Origin: Aphelenchoides besseyi
Lineage: Eukaryota; Nematoda; Chromadorea; Rhabditida; Aphelenchoididae
Direction of reading: 5' to 3'
DNA length: 64,000 nucleotides
Assembly: GCA_024699855.1 (NCBI GenBank)
Contig: JAMPIQ010000001.1
Span: forward strand, 11,284,001 to 11,348,000
Below the pieces are notes generated by a model, which had not been told where the DNA came from, did not search any database, and saw nothing but the letters and a program-made list of their open reading frames with translations. The position numbers and the translations under genes are program-made. Of the stretch, positions 13,265 to 25,200 are shown in pieces; within the stretch, counting starts at the first letter, position 1; every line of letters begins with the position of its first letter.

Positions 13265-15333
13265 ATGGAGTTGAATGATTTGAATACGTTATTCGCAAAT
13301 CAAAGTTATTTGAAAGGGTAAGAGCTAAAAGAATAGAATCGGTTATGACGATTTTCAGCTATCAACCAACCGCCGAAGACTTTGAATTGTCGAAGAAATT
13401 AGCTCGACCGGAGTTTGATTGCCATCCACATTTGAGACGGTGGTACGATCATATTCAAAGCTTTAAATCCGAAGACAAAAGGTAGAACAATTTTTTGTTT
13501 GTTTATTTTTGTTTAGTTCAAATCAACTTGCAACTGAAATGGCTTCTACAAACGATGTCGACAATCTGCCTTTGTCGATGTTGAGTCTTTTAGAGCAGAA
13601 AGGTGAATTCGATTCTGTTAGATTGGCTCTTGAGTTGAATCTTGCACATCAGAAGGTCATCGGTGCAATTAAGAGCTTGCAAGCGAACGAAGATGTATGT
13701 TCATTGCTATTGACATCAAAAGTGCTTTCAGTTGATCAGCACGAAGGATAACGTTATTCATCAGTACGAGCTGACAAACGAGGGACGTGAAGTAGTGGAT
13801 CAGGGATCTCAAGAGTTTCGTGTTTTCGAAGCTATTGGTTCAGATGGAGTTGTGGAAAGCGAAATAATGGTAAGTAAAAGAGCAATATCGATAGCTGTTC
13901 ATTGATTTAAGAAAAAACCGTTTGCGCAAATCGGAGTTGGAAAAGCTTTAGCGAACAAATGGATTACTCGTGACAAGAAAGCAAATCCACCACGATTGGC
14001 TCGAACCGTAGAAACAGCCGAAGATTTAGTTCGCTCTCAATTAACGTTAGTTCGTGATGGGAAAGCAGAATCGTTGTCAAAATCTGAACGTGATTTGTTG
14101 AAGAAACGAAAACTCATAAGCGAAACGTATGCGTGAATTTGAATTCTTTTCTATTTGTATATTTAGTGTTACAAAAGGAGTTATTGTTGGAAAAGGACAA
14201 GCCTTTAAAACAACGTTGGAGAAGCCGGAAGTCGATTTGACTGCCGATCTTCTAGCATCAGGAGCCTGGAAAGAAAAATCCTTCAAGAAATACAATTTTG
14301 AAGCGTTGGGTGTTTTGCCATCTTGCGGACATTTGCATCCACTCTTAAAAGTACGCTCCGAATTTCGTGACATTTTCTTTCAAATGGGCTTCTCGGAAAT
14401 GCCCACGAATCGGTACATCGAAAGTTCTTTCTGGAATTTCGATGCTCTATTTCAACCTCAACAACATCCGGCTCGTGATGCTCATGATACGTTCTTCATT
14501 TCCGGTTTGAGTTCTGTTTTAGATTGCAATTACCAGCGAATTTTAGATCCAAGTATTAGTACTGAATTTCCGAAAGAATACTTGGAACGAGTTAAACAAG
14601 TTCACAGCAAAGGCGGTTACGGATCTATCGGGTTTGTTTAGTGACTTCTTTTGACATTTACGTTTTATTTGTAGTTACGAATACGATTGGAAAGTCGAAG
14701 AAGCCCAAAAGAATGTTCTTCGAACCCACACCACAGCTGTTTCTGCTCGTCAATTGTATTTGTTAGCTCAGAACGGATTTCGTCCATCTAAAATGTTTTC
14801 GATCGATCGTGTTTTTCGTAATGAAACTTTGGATGCCACACATTTAGCAGAATTTCATCAAGTAGAAGGTGTTGTAGCCGAACGTAACTTGTCGTTGGCC
14901 CATGTCATTGGATTGTTCACTGAATTCTTCCGAAAATGCGGTGAGATACTTCAACTTTGATAGATGTTCTTATGTTTATTTTAGGAATTGAAAACCTTCG
15001 TTTCAAACACACTTACAATCCGTACACCGAACCATCGATGGAGATCTACGCTTTCCACGATGGATTAAACAAGTGGGTTGAGATTGGAAATTCGGGACTT
15101 TTCCGACCCGAAATGCTTTTGCCCATGGGTTTGCCCGAAGATGTGAATGTTGCTGGCTTCGGATTGTCATTGGAACGGTCAGTTTAAGACTTCAATTGTT
15201 TTCTATTGTTGTTTTCAGGCCAACTATGATTCGTTACGGTATCTCGAACATTCGCGAGTTGTTCGGACACAAAATCGACTTGAACATGGTCTACAAGAAT
15301 CCGATTTGTCGTTTGGATAAAAAAGATCATTAA
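13265..15333 (+). CDS. fars-1: Phenylalanyl-tRNA synthetase alpha with an N-terminal eEF1B/GST-C-like domain
   Basis: Nine exons (13265-13317, 13359-13481, 13517-13694, 13732-13869, 13912-14126, 14167-14631, 14675-14940, 14985-15177, 15219-15333) close to 581 residues; human FARSA has 508. From about residue 75 it is a normal cytosolic PheRS alpha: [13 protein letters not shown] winged helix, [36 protein letters not shown], class II motif 2 [16 protein letters not shown], motif 3 [16 protein letters not shown]. It charges tRNA-Phe with the beta subunit. The first about 65 residues match instead the N-terminal domain of eEF1B beta/delta: [20 protein letters not shown], then [12 protein letters not shown]. 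Exons 1-3 join in phase, so this is a fusion, or an alternative 5' end. An internal in-frame ATG (MASTNDVDN, exon 3, near 13541) could start a conventional form. Confidence 0.9.
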
Positions 15334-15731
15334 AATTTGTCTTGCTATTCAAAGCTTGTTATTAAATTATGTTTTGTTAGACTCCTATTAGCTTTGTTGT
15401 TTTCAGTAAGATGTCAATTGATGTAGCATATGAAACTTGACTAGTTGATAAGGATGAAATAGAAAGAATTCGATGGACAACAGTTTCCGTATATTAGTCA
15501 CATCTCAAACGTATGCTCAAGAATCCTAACAGCGGCGAACTGTTAAGACGCACCCAAAACAAATTTCGTTGGTCTCAATAAACGTTGGTGTCTTCAACGT
15601 GTGTTTGCTAACAAAAACATTTCGATGATCGTGGTTCATTGCAAACATCGTTTAGTAGTAGGACAATCAGTTGGTTTATACGTCTGTCGGATTCAAAGGC
15701 CGTCTTTTTATTCGAAAGTTTCATTGAAGCC
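15334..15731. other. Intergenic region, PheRS alpha to LC8
   Basis: Nothing coding. Contains the PheRS 3' UTR. AACATCGTTTAG near 15655 may be the 3' splice site of the LC8 5' UTR. Confidence 0.4.
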
Positions 15732-16060
15732 ATGACGCGTGCAGTCACTGTAATCAAGCACTCAACTATGGATATTTCAATGGAAAAAGCAGCGATTTTA
15801 ACCGCAATCGACGCTCTAACCAAGTACGAAGTTGAACAAGATGCCGCTCGATACATAAAAGAAGTGAAGTAGAATCAAAAGCTCTAATCCATTTGTCTAT
15901 TTAGGCGTTCGATCGAGAGCATGGACCGCAATGGCACTGCGTAGTTGGCAAGCAATTCGGCTGCTTTGTTTCCCATTTTCGTGCTGATTTCGTTTATTTC
16001 TACGTCAATGCCATAGCCGTCATGTTGTATCGCACGGGAGTCGATTTAAACGGTCAATAA
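15732..16060 (+). CDS. Dynein light chain LC8 (DYNLL) family
   Basis: Two exons (15732-15863 and 15905-16060) give 95 residues, against 89 for typical LC8. MEKAAILTAIDALTKYEVEQDAA aligns with the LC8 helices, and the second exon (AFDREHGPQWHCVVGKQFG, then FVYFYVNAIAVMLYRTG) carries the conserved WHC-V-G-FG core and the beta strand that binds partner peptides. LC8 is a dimerising hub in dynein and many other complexes. It looks like a divergent paralogue, not the near-invariant DLC-1: the groove segment has Y-V-N-A in place of the usual L-G-Q-V, and the tail VDLNGQ is longer. The splice (KE|AF) uses a GTGAAG donor. Confidence 0.9.
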
Positions 16061-16841
16061 TCGAAAATCACATACGCCGCTTCAAATATTCTTTTTGTAC
16101 TCAATGCGATGATAAGTAAACAGGAAATAAACTAATACCCAAAAAATCAACGACCCGCGGTCTTGCGCTAAGCCCTTAGAAAACGCAAGTATCCTGAAGT
16201 ACATAAACAAAATCCCGACTATGGTTCGCGGCAATTTTCGTATTCGAATTGAAAGCCAAGCTCGCGTGATCAACACGAGCCGTCACAACGGTGGTTGCAA
16301 GTGACGTCTGTTTGTTTCTGACGGTAACTTGCATTTAATATAAAAAATGCAAATAAAAATATTCGTTTGAATTGGCGGCGCGTGAATTTCCAGCGCGGTC
16401 GAAAAGTTATTTGAATGACCACACAGTCGTAGCTTTGCAGTCAAATCGCTTTCTTGTTGTTCATTTTTTGGGCGGTGTGCAGCTTTTCCTCGGTTGGGCA
16501 TCTTTTTGTTCCTCAATTTTGCTTTTACCGACAATCATGTAAGTTCAACGACCTTAAGATATGACAATTAGCGTTGCGTATCGTTGCGTTCGACTTCGAT
16601 CCACCCTTTCTTCCACGTTGTAATTTGTTCCAAGTCCTAGGTCGGAAGATGAACAGGTTTCCAAGAATCTGAGTTTTCAATTTCAAATCAAATTTTGTTT
16701 GAATCTAATGACCCTTAGCGTTCCATCAATAGGAATATCCGCTTCCTGTTTATGAATTTTGCGTTGAGTAGGAAAAGAAACGGACACCTCGCGGACTTTC
16801 CGTCTCCACGTCATTGATTTGTTTGTTTCAGTTCGGCCAAA
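16061..16841. other. Intergenic region, LC8 to cyclin B3
   Basis: A minus-strand ORF at 16283-16534 has no recognisable features. The region ends with an acceptor, TTTGTTTCAG at 16822-16831, 11 bp before the cyclin ATG. It probably carries the cyclin promoter. Confidence 0.4.
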
Positions 16842-18269
16842 ATGCAACACGCTCTGCGTACTCGTCAATGGAATTCGTTAAAGAATGCAGACTCAACTAA
16901 CGTTAAAAACAGTGTTCCAACTAAACACAAGGCAACGCAAGATGACAGTACTAAGGATGGACCTCCACGTCCAAAACGTGCAGCACTTGGCGAAATTACA
17001 GAGGTAGGTAGAGAAATTTAAGCTTGTTTTACATTGCAATTGTCTTTAGGCATTAAGCTCTACACTGATTGACTCCAGTAAAAAGACGAATGTTGCACAG
17101 TCGCAAGAAGTCAAAATTGAAACCGCCACAACCGTACGCTTAGCGCCCTTGGCCGAACACGAGTACACGGAAAAACTGGAGATCGCTGACGAGTCCGCAT
17201 TCGATTTTGACGAAGAAAACAGTGGCGATCCATATGCGGTTTCCGACTTTGTTCGTGATATCTTCCAGTATTACAAACATCGCGAGGTTCATTTCTTGTC
17301 TTGAATTTTCGTGTCGATTCGCAATTTTTAGGCCAAATTTCAAGTGGGAGACTATTTTCGCACGAAGACTTTCTTCACTAACGAGCTTCGAGCTAAGTTG
17401 GTTAATTGGCTGATCGAAGTGCAAGAGACGTTTGAATTGAACCACGAAACATTGTATTTGGCTGTCAAATTGATGGACATGTATTTTGCTCGTGTGACGA
17501 AACTGGAAAAGTCGGCCGTCTTACTTGTTGCATGTACGGCAATCTTTGTCGCCTCAAAAATGGAGGTAATAGCAATGAACCACTTAGCAAAGAATGATGT
17601 TCGTTCGTTTAGGAACGTCAAGTGCCCGGAATCGACGACTTGATTCACATGACTCGGCTCCAAGAACCCTCCTCACGGTACACGACTCGTCTGATGAAAG
17701 CAATGGAGCGTGACTTCTTGCGAACTGTTGGATACGATTTGGGCGCTCCATTGTCCTATTCGTTTCTTCGTCGCTACAGTCGTGTCACCGGAATGGGAAT
17801 GGCCAGCTTGACTCAAGCTCGTTTTTTCCTCGAGCAATCACTTCACTTCCTCGATTTTTGTCGTGTCAGCGACTCGCGTTTGGCTGCCGCCGCGTTACTT
17901 CTGGCGTTGCGGGTTACTGACTCTGGGGACTGGGTAAAATACGAATGACCCACATTAAGTAACCTTAAGTGACTTTGCAGAACTCGACTTTGGAAAAGTG
18001 CAGCGGCTATAAGCTCGAAGATGTGGAACCGTTAATGTGGTGCTTGAATCATATGTCTCGTCGTTTCTCTGCAGTTCTTCCGCGTGCGCGTACGGTTTTG
18101 GAAAAGTATTCGCACAAGTGAGTTTCAGTTAAGTTTGCTTTTCGATTCGTTTGATTCCAGAGTTTTCTATGAAGTCGCCAAGATGCCGCTTTTGCGTGAT
18201 AGTCGTGGGGAACGTAGCGCTCGCAAGCCAAGTATTGAAGTTCCGCCAGAATTGCAATTTAAAGTCTAA
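16842..18269 (+). CDS. cyb-3: Cyclin B3
   Basis: Six exons (16842-17003, 17050-17286, 17332-17565, 17613-17933, 17981-18117, 18161-18269) give 399 residues. It is the regulatory subunit of CDK1 at mitosis and meiosis. The destruction box RAALGEITE near residue 50 is of the cyclin B3 type, and the cyclin box starts with FDFDEENSGDPYAVSDF. The helix 1 motif ELRAKLVNWLIEVQ and ELNHETLYLAVKLMD follow, then LGAPLSYSFLRRYSRV and LAAAALLLALRV. Compared with B1/B2 the box reads like B3 (DPYAVSDFVRDIFQYYK). Start chosen at the first ATG after the acceptor at 16831. Confidence 0.93.
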
Positions 18270-18562
18270 CGTTTGAGATTAAAAAAAATTTCATTTCAAT
18301 TTACATTTATTTCCCATTTTCTTCGTTTAACAGGCTCTCACGTTAATATAATCAAAAAGAATTGTCTGTTTGTACAAAATGACCGTCGTTTTTTTTAAAT
18401 TCGAACGGGCATGTTATTTTTTTGAATAAACTGATATGGGAATTTGTTGTTGACAGATTGGATTGAAAATGAAATTAGCATCAACTTTTCGTGTAGAGAA
18501 TTCAGTTTGTTCTGGTCAGTTTGAGTGTTCGGTTGCTTCTCGACTTTCTTCTACTCAACACT
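18270..18562. other. Intergenic region, cyclin B3 to membrane protein
   Basis: AT-rich. Contains the cyclin 3' UTR and possible acceptors (GAGAATTCAG, TCTGGTCAG) before the next ATG. Confidence 0.35.
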
Positions 18563-19140
18563 ATGGTTCGCCATCGTAAATTGGATTATCAGTTTCTTTC
18601 GGTGATTTTTCAATTGAGAATGGTGCAACTGTTGGCTTTGCCATTGGCAATGGTAAGCAGATCAGTGGCACCGTCTACGATTTCCATGTTCAGCTTACTT
18701 TGGCTATGGAAGTCGAGAAGATTACGTCTGCTGCGTTTCTCTTTCCGCTTCTCTTCATGATCTTCAACTTTTACATCGTGTTCTCGCGTTGCTACGAGTC
18801 GGTTGATGGTCGTTTCGATTATCGCGCGATGCTGAGTGCTCCGGAATTGTCGTCGAAAATTGAGTACTTTTGTGGTGGGTTTCTGTTTCGGTCAATTGCA
18901 AAATATTTTCCAACTTTTAGATCTCTTCTTGCCGCCTATTTTCGCTCTCGTCACTCATTTTGTTGCTCCCGAATTGCAGTCGGTATTTCTTCGATTGACA
19001 GAATCTAAACCCTTTTACAGTCTTTCACTTCGTTGGTCTTTCGTTTGAGCGATTACTTCGGTTGGTTGAAATTTTCGTTCATTTTTGATGTGTTTGTTGA
19101 TTTCAGTTCTCGATTGTGCGATTGCTACGGCGGTCGTTGA
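18563..19140 (+). CDS. Small multi-pass membrane protein, family not recognised
   Basis: Four exons (18563-18652, 18694-18874, 18921-18982, 19021-19140) join in phase to 150 residues. Hydrophobic stretches at about residues 10-25, 35-60 and 85-105 (ITSAAFLFPLLFMIFNFYIV; DLFLPPIFALVTHFV) suggest three or four TM helices, with a basic N-terminus MVRHRKLDYQF. I do not recognise the family. Exon 3 could also run on to a stop at 19048 if the last intron is retained, changing the C-terminus. It converges with the EB-module gene, whose stop lies about 150 bp away. Confidence 0.55.
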
Positions 19141-19286
19141 GTGTGCCGAAGGGCAACGATTGAGCTATTTGTAAATCAGAGTTATTGGATTATTGGAGGG
19201 AATGTAGCCATTAAAAATTATGAAGAGTTTGTCGATTGAATAGCAGTTTATTTTGCGTTGTTTTTGAGAAGAAGCTCGAATATAAT

Positions 19287-22200
19287 TTAATATAAACTGT
19301 TGCCGGAGCCTGTTGGATCTGAAATAGTCGGATAGACATTCGGACAGGATCCGCAAACACGAAACGAGTGTGCGGTGACGTGTTTTTGTTCGAAGGTATT
19401 GGTGAAAGTGCAAACTGATGGATTCTAAATGAATTTCTGTAAACCGTCTTTCTTTCCTTTGTACTTCACAAGGTTGAATGGTACGATGGCGAGTGTTTCT
19501 GCACTGCCAGCCAACGAAATTGTTTAGTTTCTGAAGTCGTGTTGGACGTTGAAGCCATTGAAACGCCTGCCCGAACGTTACTGCATAAGTATACGGACGC
19601 GCTAATACCTAAAAGCAAAATTGCTTATTCGAAACGAAAGTCCCAAACCGTTTGAAGGAATCGTTGCAACGCGGTAAGTACTCCTGATTCGGGAATGGAA
19701 AGCAGAAATTCTTTGTCGAGCGGCAAATGAAATGGTGCTCGATCGGCTTCGACGTGTCGCTCGAAATTTTCGATAAGAAAATCGTACAAATCGTTTGGAT
19801 TCGTAATGATCGAGGTTGCATCGGCAAGTCGTCTGAACGTTTGATCGTTGTGCAGGAAAGCATTGACAGGAAACTCCCAAATTCCCGAATAAGGTTGTTG
19901 AGTACATTTCTGTCCGTTCGTACAATTCCATGGTGGTCGATAGTCGAGAGTTTGAGGCCAGTAAGGTCCACCTTCAACAAGAATCGAGCTGTCGTATTTG
20001 AATCCAAGATGTTTCATGGTTTCGAATTGAGAATCACCTGGAAATCGAATTCGTAAATTTTTTTGCGCTGAACTCCGATACCTGAAGTTGTATAATGTGG
20101 AGCACGAACACCACTGATGAGTGAGCGATTAGCATAACTGAACTTCTCAAGAGCTGCTCGCATTCCATCTACAAATAAAGTTAATGGGTGACGGTAAAGA
20201 CAGTTAACTCACTCAATTCCTCATACCATCTGCGACCATGTTGTCTCGACATGTTTGTTCCGCTAGAACAAATCTCGTCGTTTAGATTTACCAGATTTAA
20301 ATTAACCTCATTGAGCTCAGGCCCACTTCAAATCCGTGACTTAACAACCATTGAGTTTGATCGTAATTGTTGTAAACGTGCGTTGCGAAGAGTTGAGCAC
20401 CGATCGGACAACGATTCGGATTACGATATCGACCGTCAAAAATTGCCTTTAGAATGTTGATGAAACGATCATCAATCGATCCGGTGAAGCTGATTAACAG
20501 CATTTGTGGCACTTCTTCGCTTGTTAATCCGTCCGGAATGTCCGAACCAGTTCGTGAACAAAAGCAATTCGGCAATCGACATTTCTGGCCATCTATTGGA
20601 CAATCAGGAATAGAAAACGATTGTTGGGCTGAAGTCTGAGCATAGTGCGATTGATACCTGTGACGATTGTAATTCTGCCAATCATAACGATAAGATGATG
20701 TACTCGAAACTGGAGCAGAAGGTATTGGAGCAGTCGGTCTAACAATCGATGCAAACGTTGGACGTTGTGTAGTGGGAGGGTACTGAATAAAAAGGAAATG
20801 TTTTTGCTTCAGTTGTTCTTACTGTTGCTCGTCGATAAGGTTGTGTGCTCGTTGTTGTTCTCGGAGTGGTAGTTGTTCTTGGAGCGATGGTTGTTCTCGG
20901 AGTGATGGTTGGTGGAAATCGCTGGTTTGCTACCGAAAGGGTTGGCATTGGAGCGGCCACTTGTACGGTCACTTGTGTGGTACTGGGACTTGTGTCGATT
21001 ATTAAAGCGGGTGCCATGTAATCTTAAAAAGTTATAATTGACGTCAATTAGGTCTAAGGTTAAAGTTCATTCTACAGCAAGCACAGTACAACAATCAAAA
21101 GAGATCGATTAAATGCGGTTAATTGTGTTAAATTGATTAATCAGCACGGTTCACGTTATCATTTTGACGGCTTTTTGGAAGCTTCTGAACGGCAGAGTTT
21201 ATAGTGGATTCTATTTCAGGTTTGCATTTTCCATTCTTTTCGTCGATTCCAAATTCGCAATTACGTTTCTTCTGACGAACGGATAATGAGGGAGTTCTTG
21301 ACGCTAACACGCATTGCCCATGTCCATCGTTCACGAAGTCGTCTTCACACAAACAATAGTTGTGAATACAAACTGAGTATCCGGCACAGTTTTTGTCAGT
21401 CTTCGAGCAACGAGATCCGGGTAACTCTAGAAACAAAGTGAATGGAAGAATCGTCAGTTGCGCTCTTACTTTTCTTGGTATTTGCTAACAACTTTGTGGT
21501 GCAATGGCCTGTTGCATTGGTTACAAGACGTTCATCACATACACAATATCGCATCGACGGATAAATCGAACGACAATGAGAACTCAGTTGACAAGTGACG
21601 TTTTCATTACATTGATTGCCAGGAAAACCAAATTGAGTTACCGGATTGTGTTTTAGTTTGTTGTTGACAGCAGTTGATGGAATAGAAGTTAAATAGGATG
21701 ATACTGCAAGGGTATCAATCGAATTTGGTGGCTTTTTGTCTTCTTCAGGAACACAATGTTCGGTTTGATTGGCTATGGTTTTTTCCGGACACGCACAAAC
21801 ACCAAACGAGCATTTTGATCCGTAACGACAATCCGTATCCTGAGCACATTTCTGACCCAAATATTTGTAGTCATGAAATGCGTGCATTAGAAAACGTGGA
21901 GCCACAAGTGGAAGCGCTCCGGACGGTTCGGCAAGAAGGTTGTTCATGCAACTCGTCAAATCGTAACTAAAAGTTGAATTAGAATTCTTCGCAATTAACA
22001 CAAAACCTTGGAGAAAATCCTCGTGGACAAGAACAAACTCCAAGTAAGCAGCTACTTCCGCCCGTACAAGTGACACTAAAATCGCACGGTTCGGATGGTC
22101 GAGCAGTTTTTAGTTTGTGTGGTGGTGCCGCTGTTACCGTGATTGTACCCTAAATTAATGGTTTTGGACTATTAACATTTCGTACTAACAGCGGGTATCA

Positions 22201-25200
22201 AGGTTGGAGTGATCGTAACACAAACACCGTCCACCGGTTGTTGGGATTGAGGACAGGAACATATACCTAAAATTAGCGTGTATTAAACGAAGAGCTTTGA
22301 TATTTAACATGAATGCCAAAAACATACCATCAACACAAATGCTTCCACCTGAAAACAAAGCTTAGTGACAGTTTCCGTTTACATTTTACGCAAAGAGATA
22401 CAAAATCAAGAATTCGGACGACTGACCTGAGCAGCGTTGAGTACAATCCGCCGTAAACTCGCATCGTGGATCACAACTTTGTCCCGGAATCAGACCGTTG
22501 TTGGCATTCGGTAGTGGAGGCGAACTCGGCACACATTGTCGGTTAATAACTTCATAACCCGGATCGCAGGCACAAACTGTTAATATACATCGCGAGTTTC
22601 CTATACAAATAGTTCCGGGAGCTGCACAGCTATCACCCGGACCAGCTAAAAGGGACACAGTAATTGAATAAACTCGAATTCATGTAACCTGTCAAACCAC
22701 CAGCAATTGGTGGACGTGACTCGTTTGTATCGTCGTTCACACAACGACCATTCGAAGCTTGCTGTCCATTAACACAAACGCATATTCCACTTATGCAATT
22801 CGATCCCCTACTGCACCCAACTCCACTACCGCACGCTTGACCAGGCGAGACGTTGATTCGCACTGAAAACATACGTTGTAATGTTGGAAGATCGTCCATT
22901 TACTTGGTGTGCCGAGAACAATCGGTTGACAAACGTTTTTTGTTTGTGATAAGACGGTTCCAGGCAAACATTGACATCGTTGATTGATACAATAACTGTT
23001 CCCTGAAAATGATCATCTCATTTCCGAGTATCTCTATTGAACATACCTTGACACAATGAGTTCGCAGTGCAGCTCTGCAGTGGCATCGGAGAAGCGACAG
23101 TAACACGGGCACATTGACCGTTCAAGAAAACTTGTCGTTGAGGACAACAACAAATTCCCGTCTCCGGCGAGCAAAAAGACGAACCAGCACAACGAGTTAC
23201 ATTCAAAATACACGGTTCTCCCGGTTGTGCTATAGAACGAGTGGTTATACATCTCGCGAAATTCACCTACCAAATGTATTCACTGTGACACAAACGTGGT
23301 TTTGAATCGGTTCGCCGTTTGGACACGAGCAATATCCCTGAGCACATACGCTGTTTCCTTCAATTGAAATAATTTGAAATGAACCCAAAAATAATGTAGT
23401 TACCAGTACACTCAACCACAGCAATCGAATTGATCGGTCGATCACAAGATTGTCCGGGTTCAACTAAAATCATCTGTTTGTTGTCTAGTCAACAAAAACA
23501 TACCAAGTATTCGTGGAATATAACATCCTCCATCTCTTTCTTCGTATCCTGTCGGGCAAACGCAATAACTAAAGAAGCTTTACAACGACAACCATTATTA
23601 CTACTTGCCCGTTATAACAATATGAAGATCCTGAAATATGAACAGTAATCATTAGGTGTACTTTTTCACTTACGCGTACAAATATCCGGATTGTCTCGAC
23701 ATGGTGTTCCCGGAGACTCTGGAACACAAAGATTTTAAATGTTCGTTTGAGAAAACTTACTTTTAACTATCTTTCGTCTTTTCGGTCCATCAATTTCGTC
23801 GCCAATACTTTCTTGACCTTAAATTGAAAACCATTAAATGCGTTAAGTGACGTGTATTCACGTGGTAAAAACATTTGGCTGTTGATGCACAAACGACCGT
23901 AAGCAAACGTGCCGTCCGGACATTCACAGATTTTCTTCATACTACTGCATAGCGATCCACCGTCGCAAAATGAACCCAAAGAACAATAATTTCCGGGATC
24001 AACCACTCGATTTGCAACTAAACCGGTAGCTTCTAACAGTTCTACGATAAAACGACTCACTTTTTGATCGCTGAATACAAAGCGGTCCTGCTTGAACATA
24101 TCGTTCACGGCATTGACAGACATGACGAGAACACACCGCGTTTTCGATAGCACAATCAGCTCCAAAACCGTCGCAGAATTCGCCGAGCATTCCGCCAGTG
24201 ATCGTTGACTGTTGATTCAAAAACGGCAAAGGAACAAAATCGTGCTGACGAAATGTTAAATTTTCCATTGAATGATTAGCGTTCACTACAAACATATTAG
24301 TAGGTTATTAAGCACACGTTAAAAACAAACATTCAGTTGTGTTAGTGTCAACATAGTCACCTTCAGTCTCCGGAACACATTGACCGTTCTGCAACGTAGG
24401 TCTTGATGAAGGGCATGAACAACGATTCCGTAGACAACCAGAACCACCAATACAATAGTCACGAGCGCTACAAACTCCTCCCGGCGGAACTAAAATCAAT
24501 ACGATTAAATCAAATGTACATTGCCAGTGCCTTGACGAGGTCGAACTAAACATCGACCACCAGATGGAATTCGATCGCCTTCACATGCACAAACACCATT
24601 CGAACACTTGGCGTTTTCAACGCAACGTTCTCCATCCAAACATGCGGAACCTAACGCGACAATTGGTGGTGGTTGACAATAATTGTCCCTGAATATCAAT
24701 CCCGGTAAACAACGACATCGACCTTCGATACAACGGGAATTCGAAGTACACAGAAGATTAACGGAGTTGCATCGACCCGGCGGTATAACTGAATTGTTGA
24801 TTGTAAAAGTTAAAATTAAAGAATGTATAGAAGCAAGATAGTTATAAGCACAAAGAAAGCAACTAGTTATCAACCACACGTTTTATACCAATTGTTGGAC
24901 GTTGAACGCATTGATTGTTGGATTGAACATATTCGCCCGTACATTCGCACTTCAACCAACGCGTACATTGAGCGTTGGCTGTTGAACAGCTTTCTCCATT
25001 CGCGCACGATTCGCCCAAAGCCACCGAGGGCAATTTGCATCGACCGCTGTGACATGTCGCTCGACCAGTGCAGATCTGATCGACGCCATTACAATAGGCG
25101 TTTACATCTACATGCACAATTCGACGACAAGAATTTTGAGTTTGAACATAAGAAGTTGGGCAAAAGCATCTTCCGGTAGTCGGATTGCAAACAGATCCAC

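Noticed and set aside
13265..13481. Reading the first two exons as a separate eEF1B beta gene
   Set aside because: No acidic region or guanine-exchange (CAGEF) domain follows, and the frame passes smoothly into PheRS alpha.
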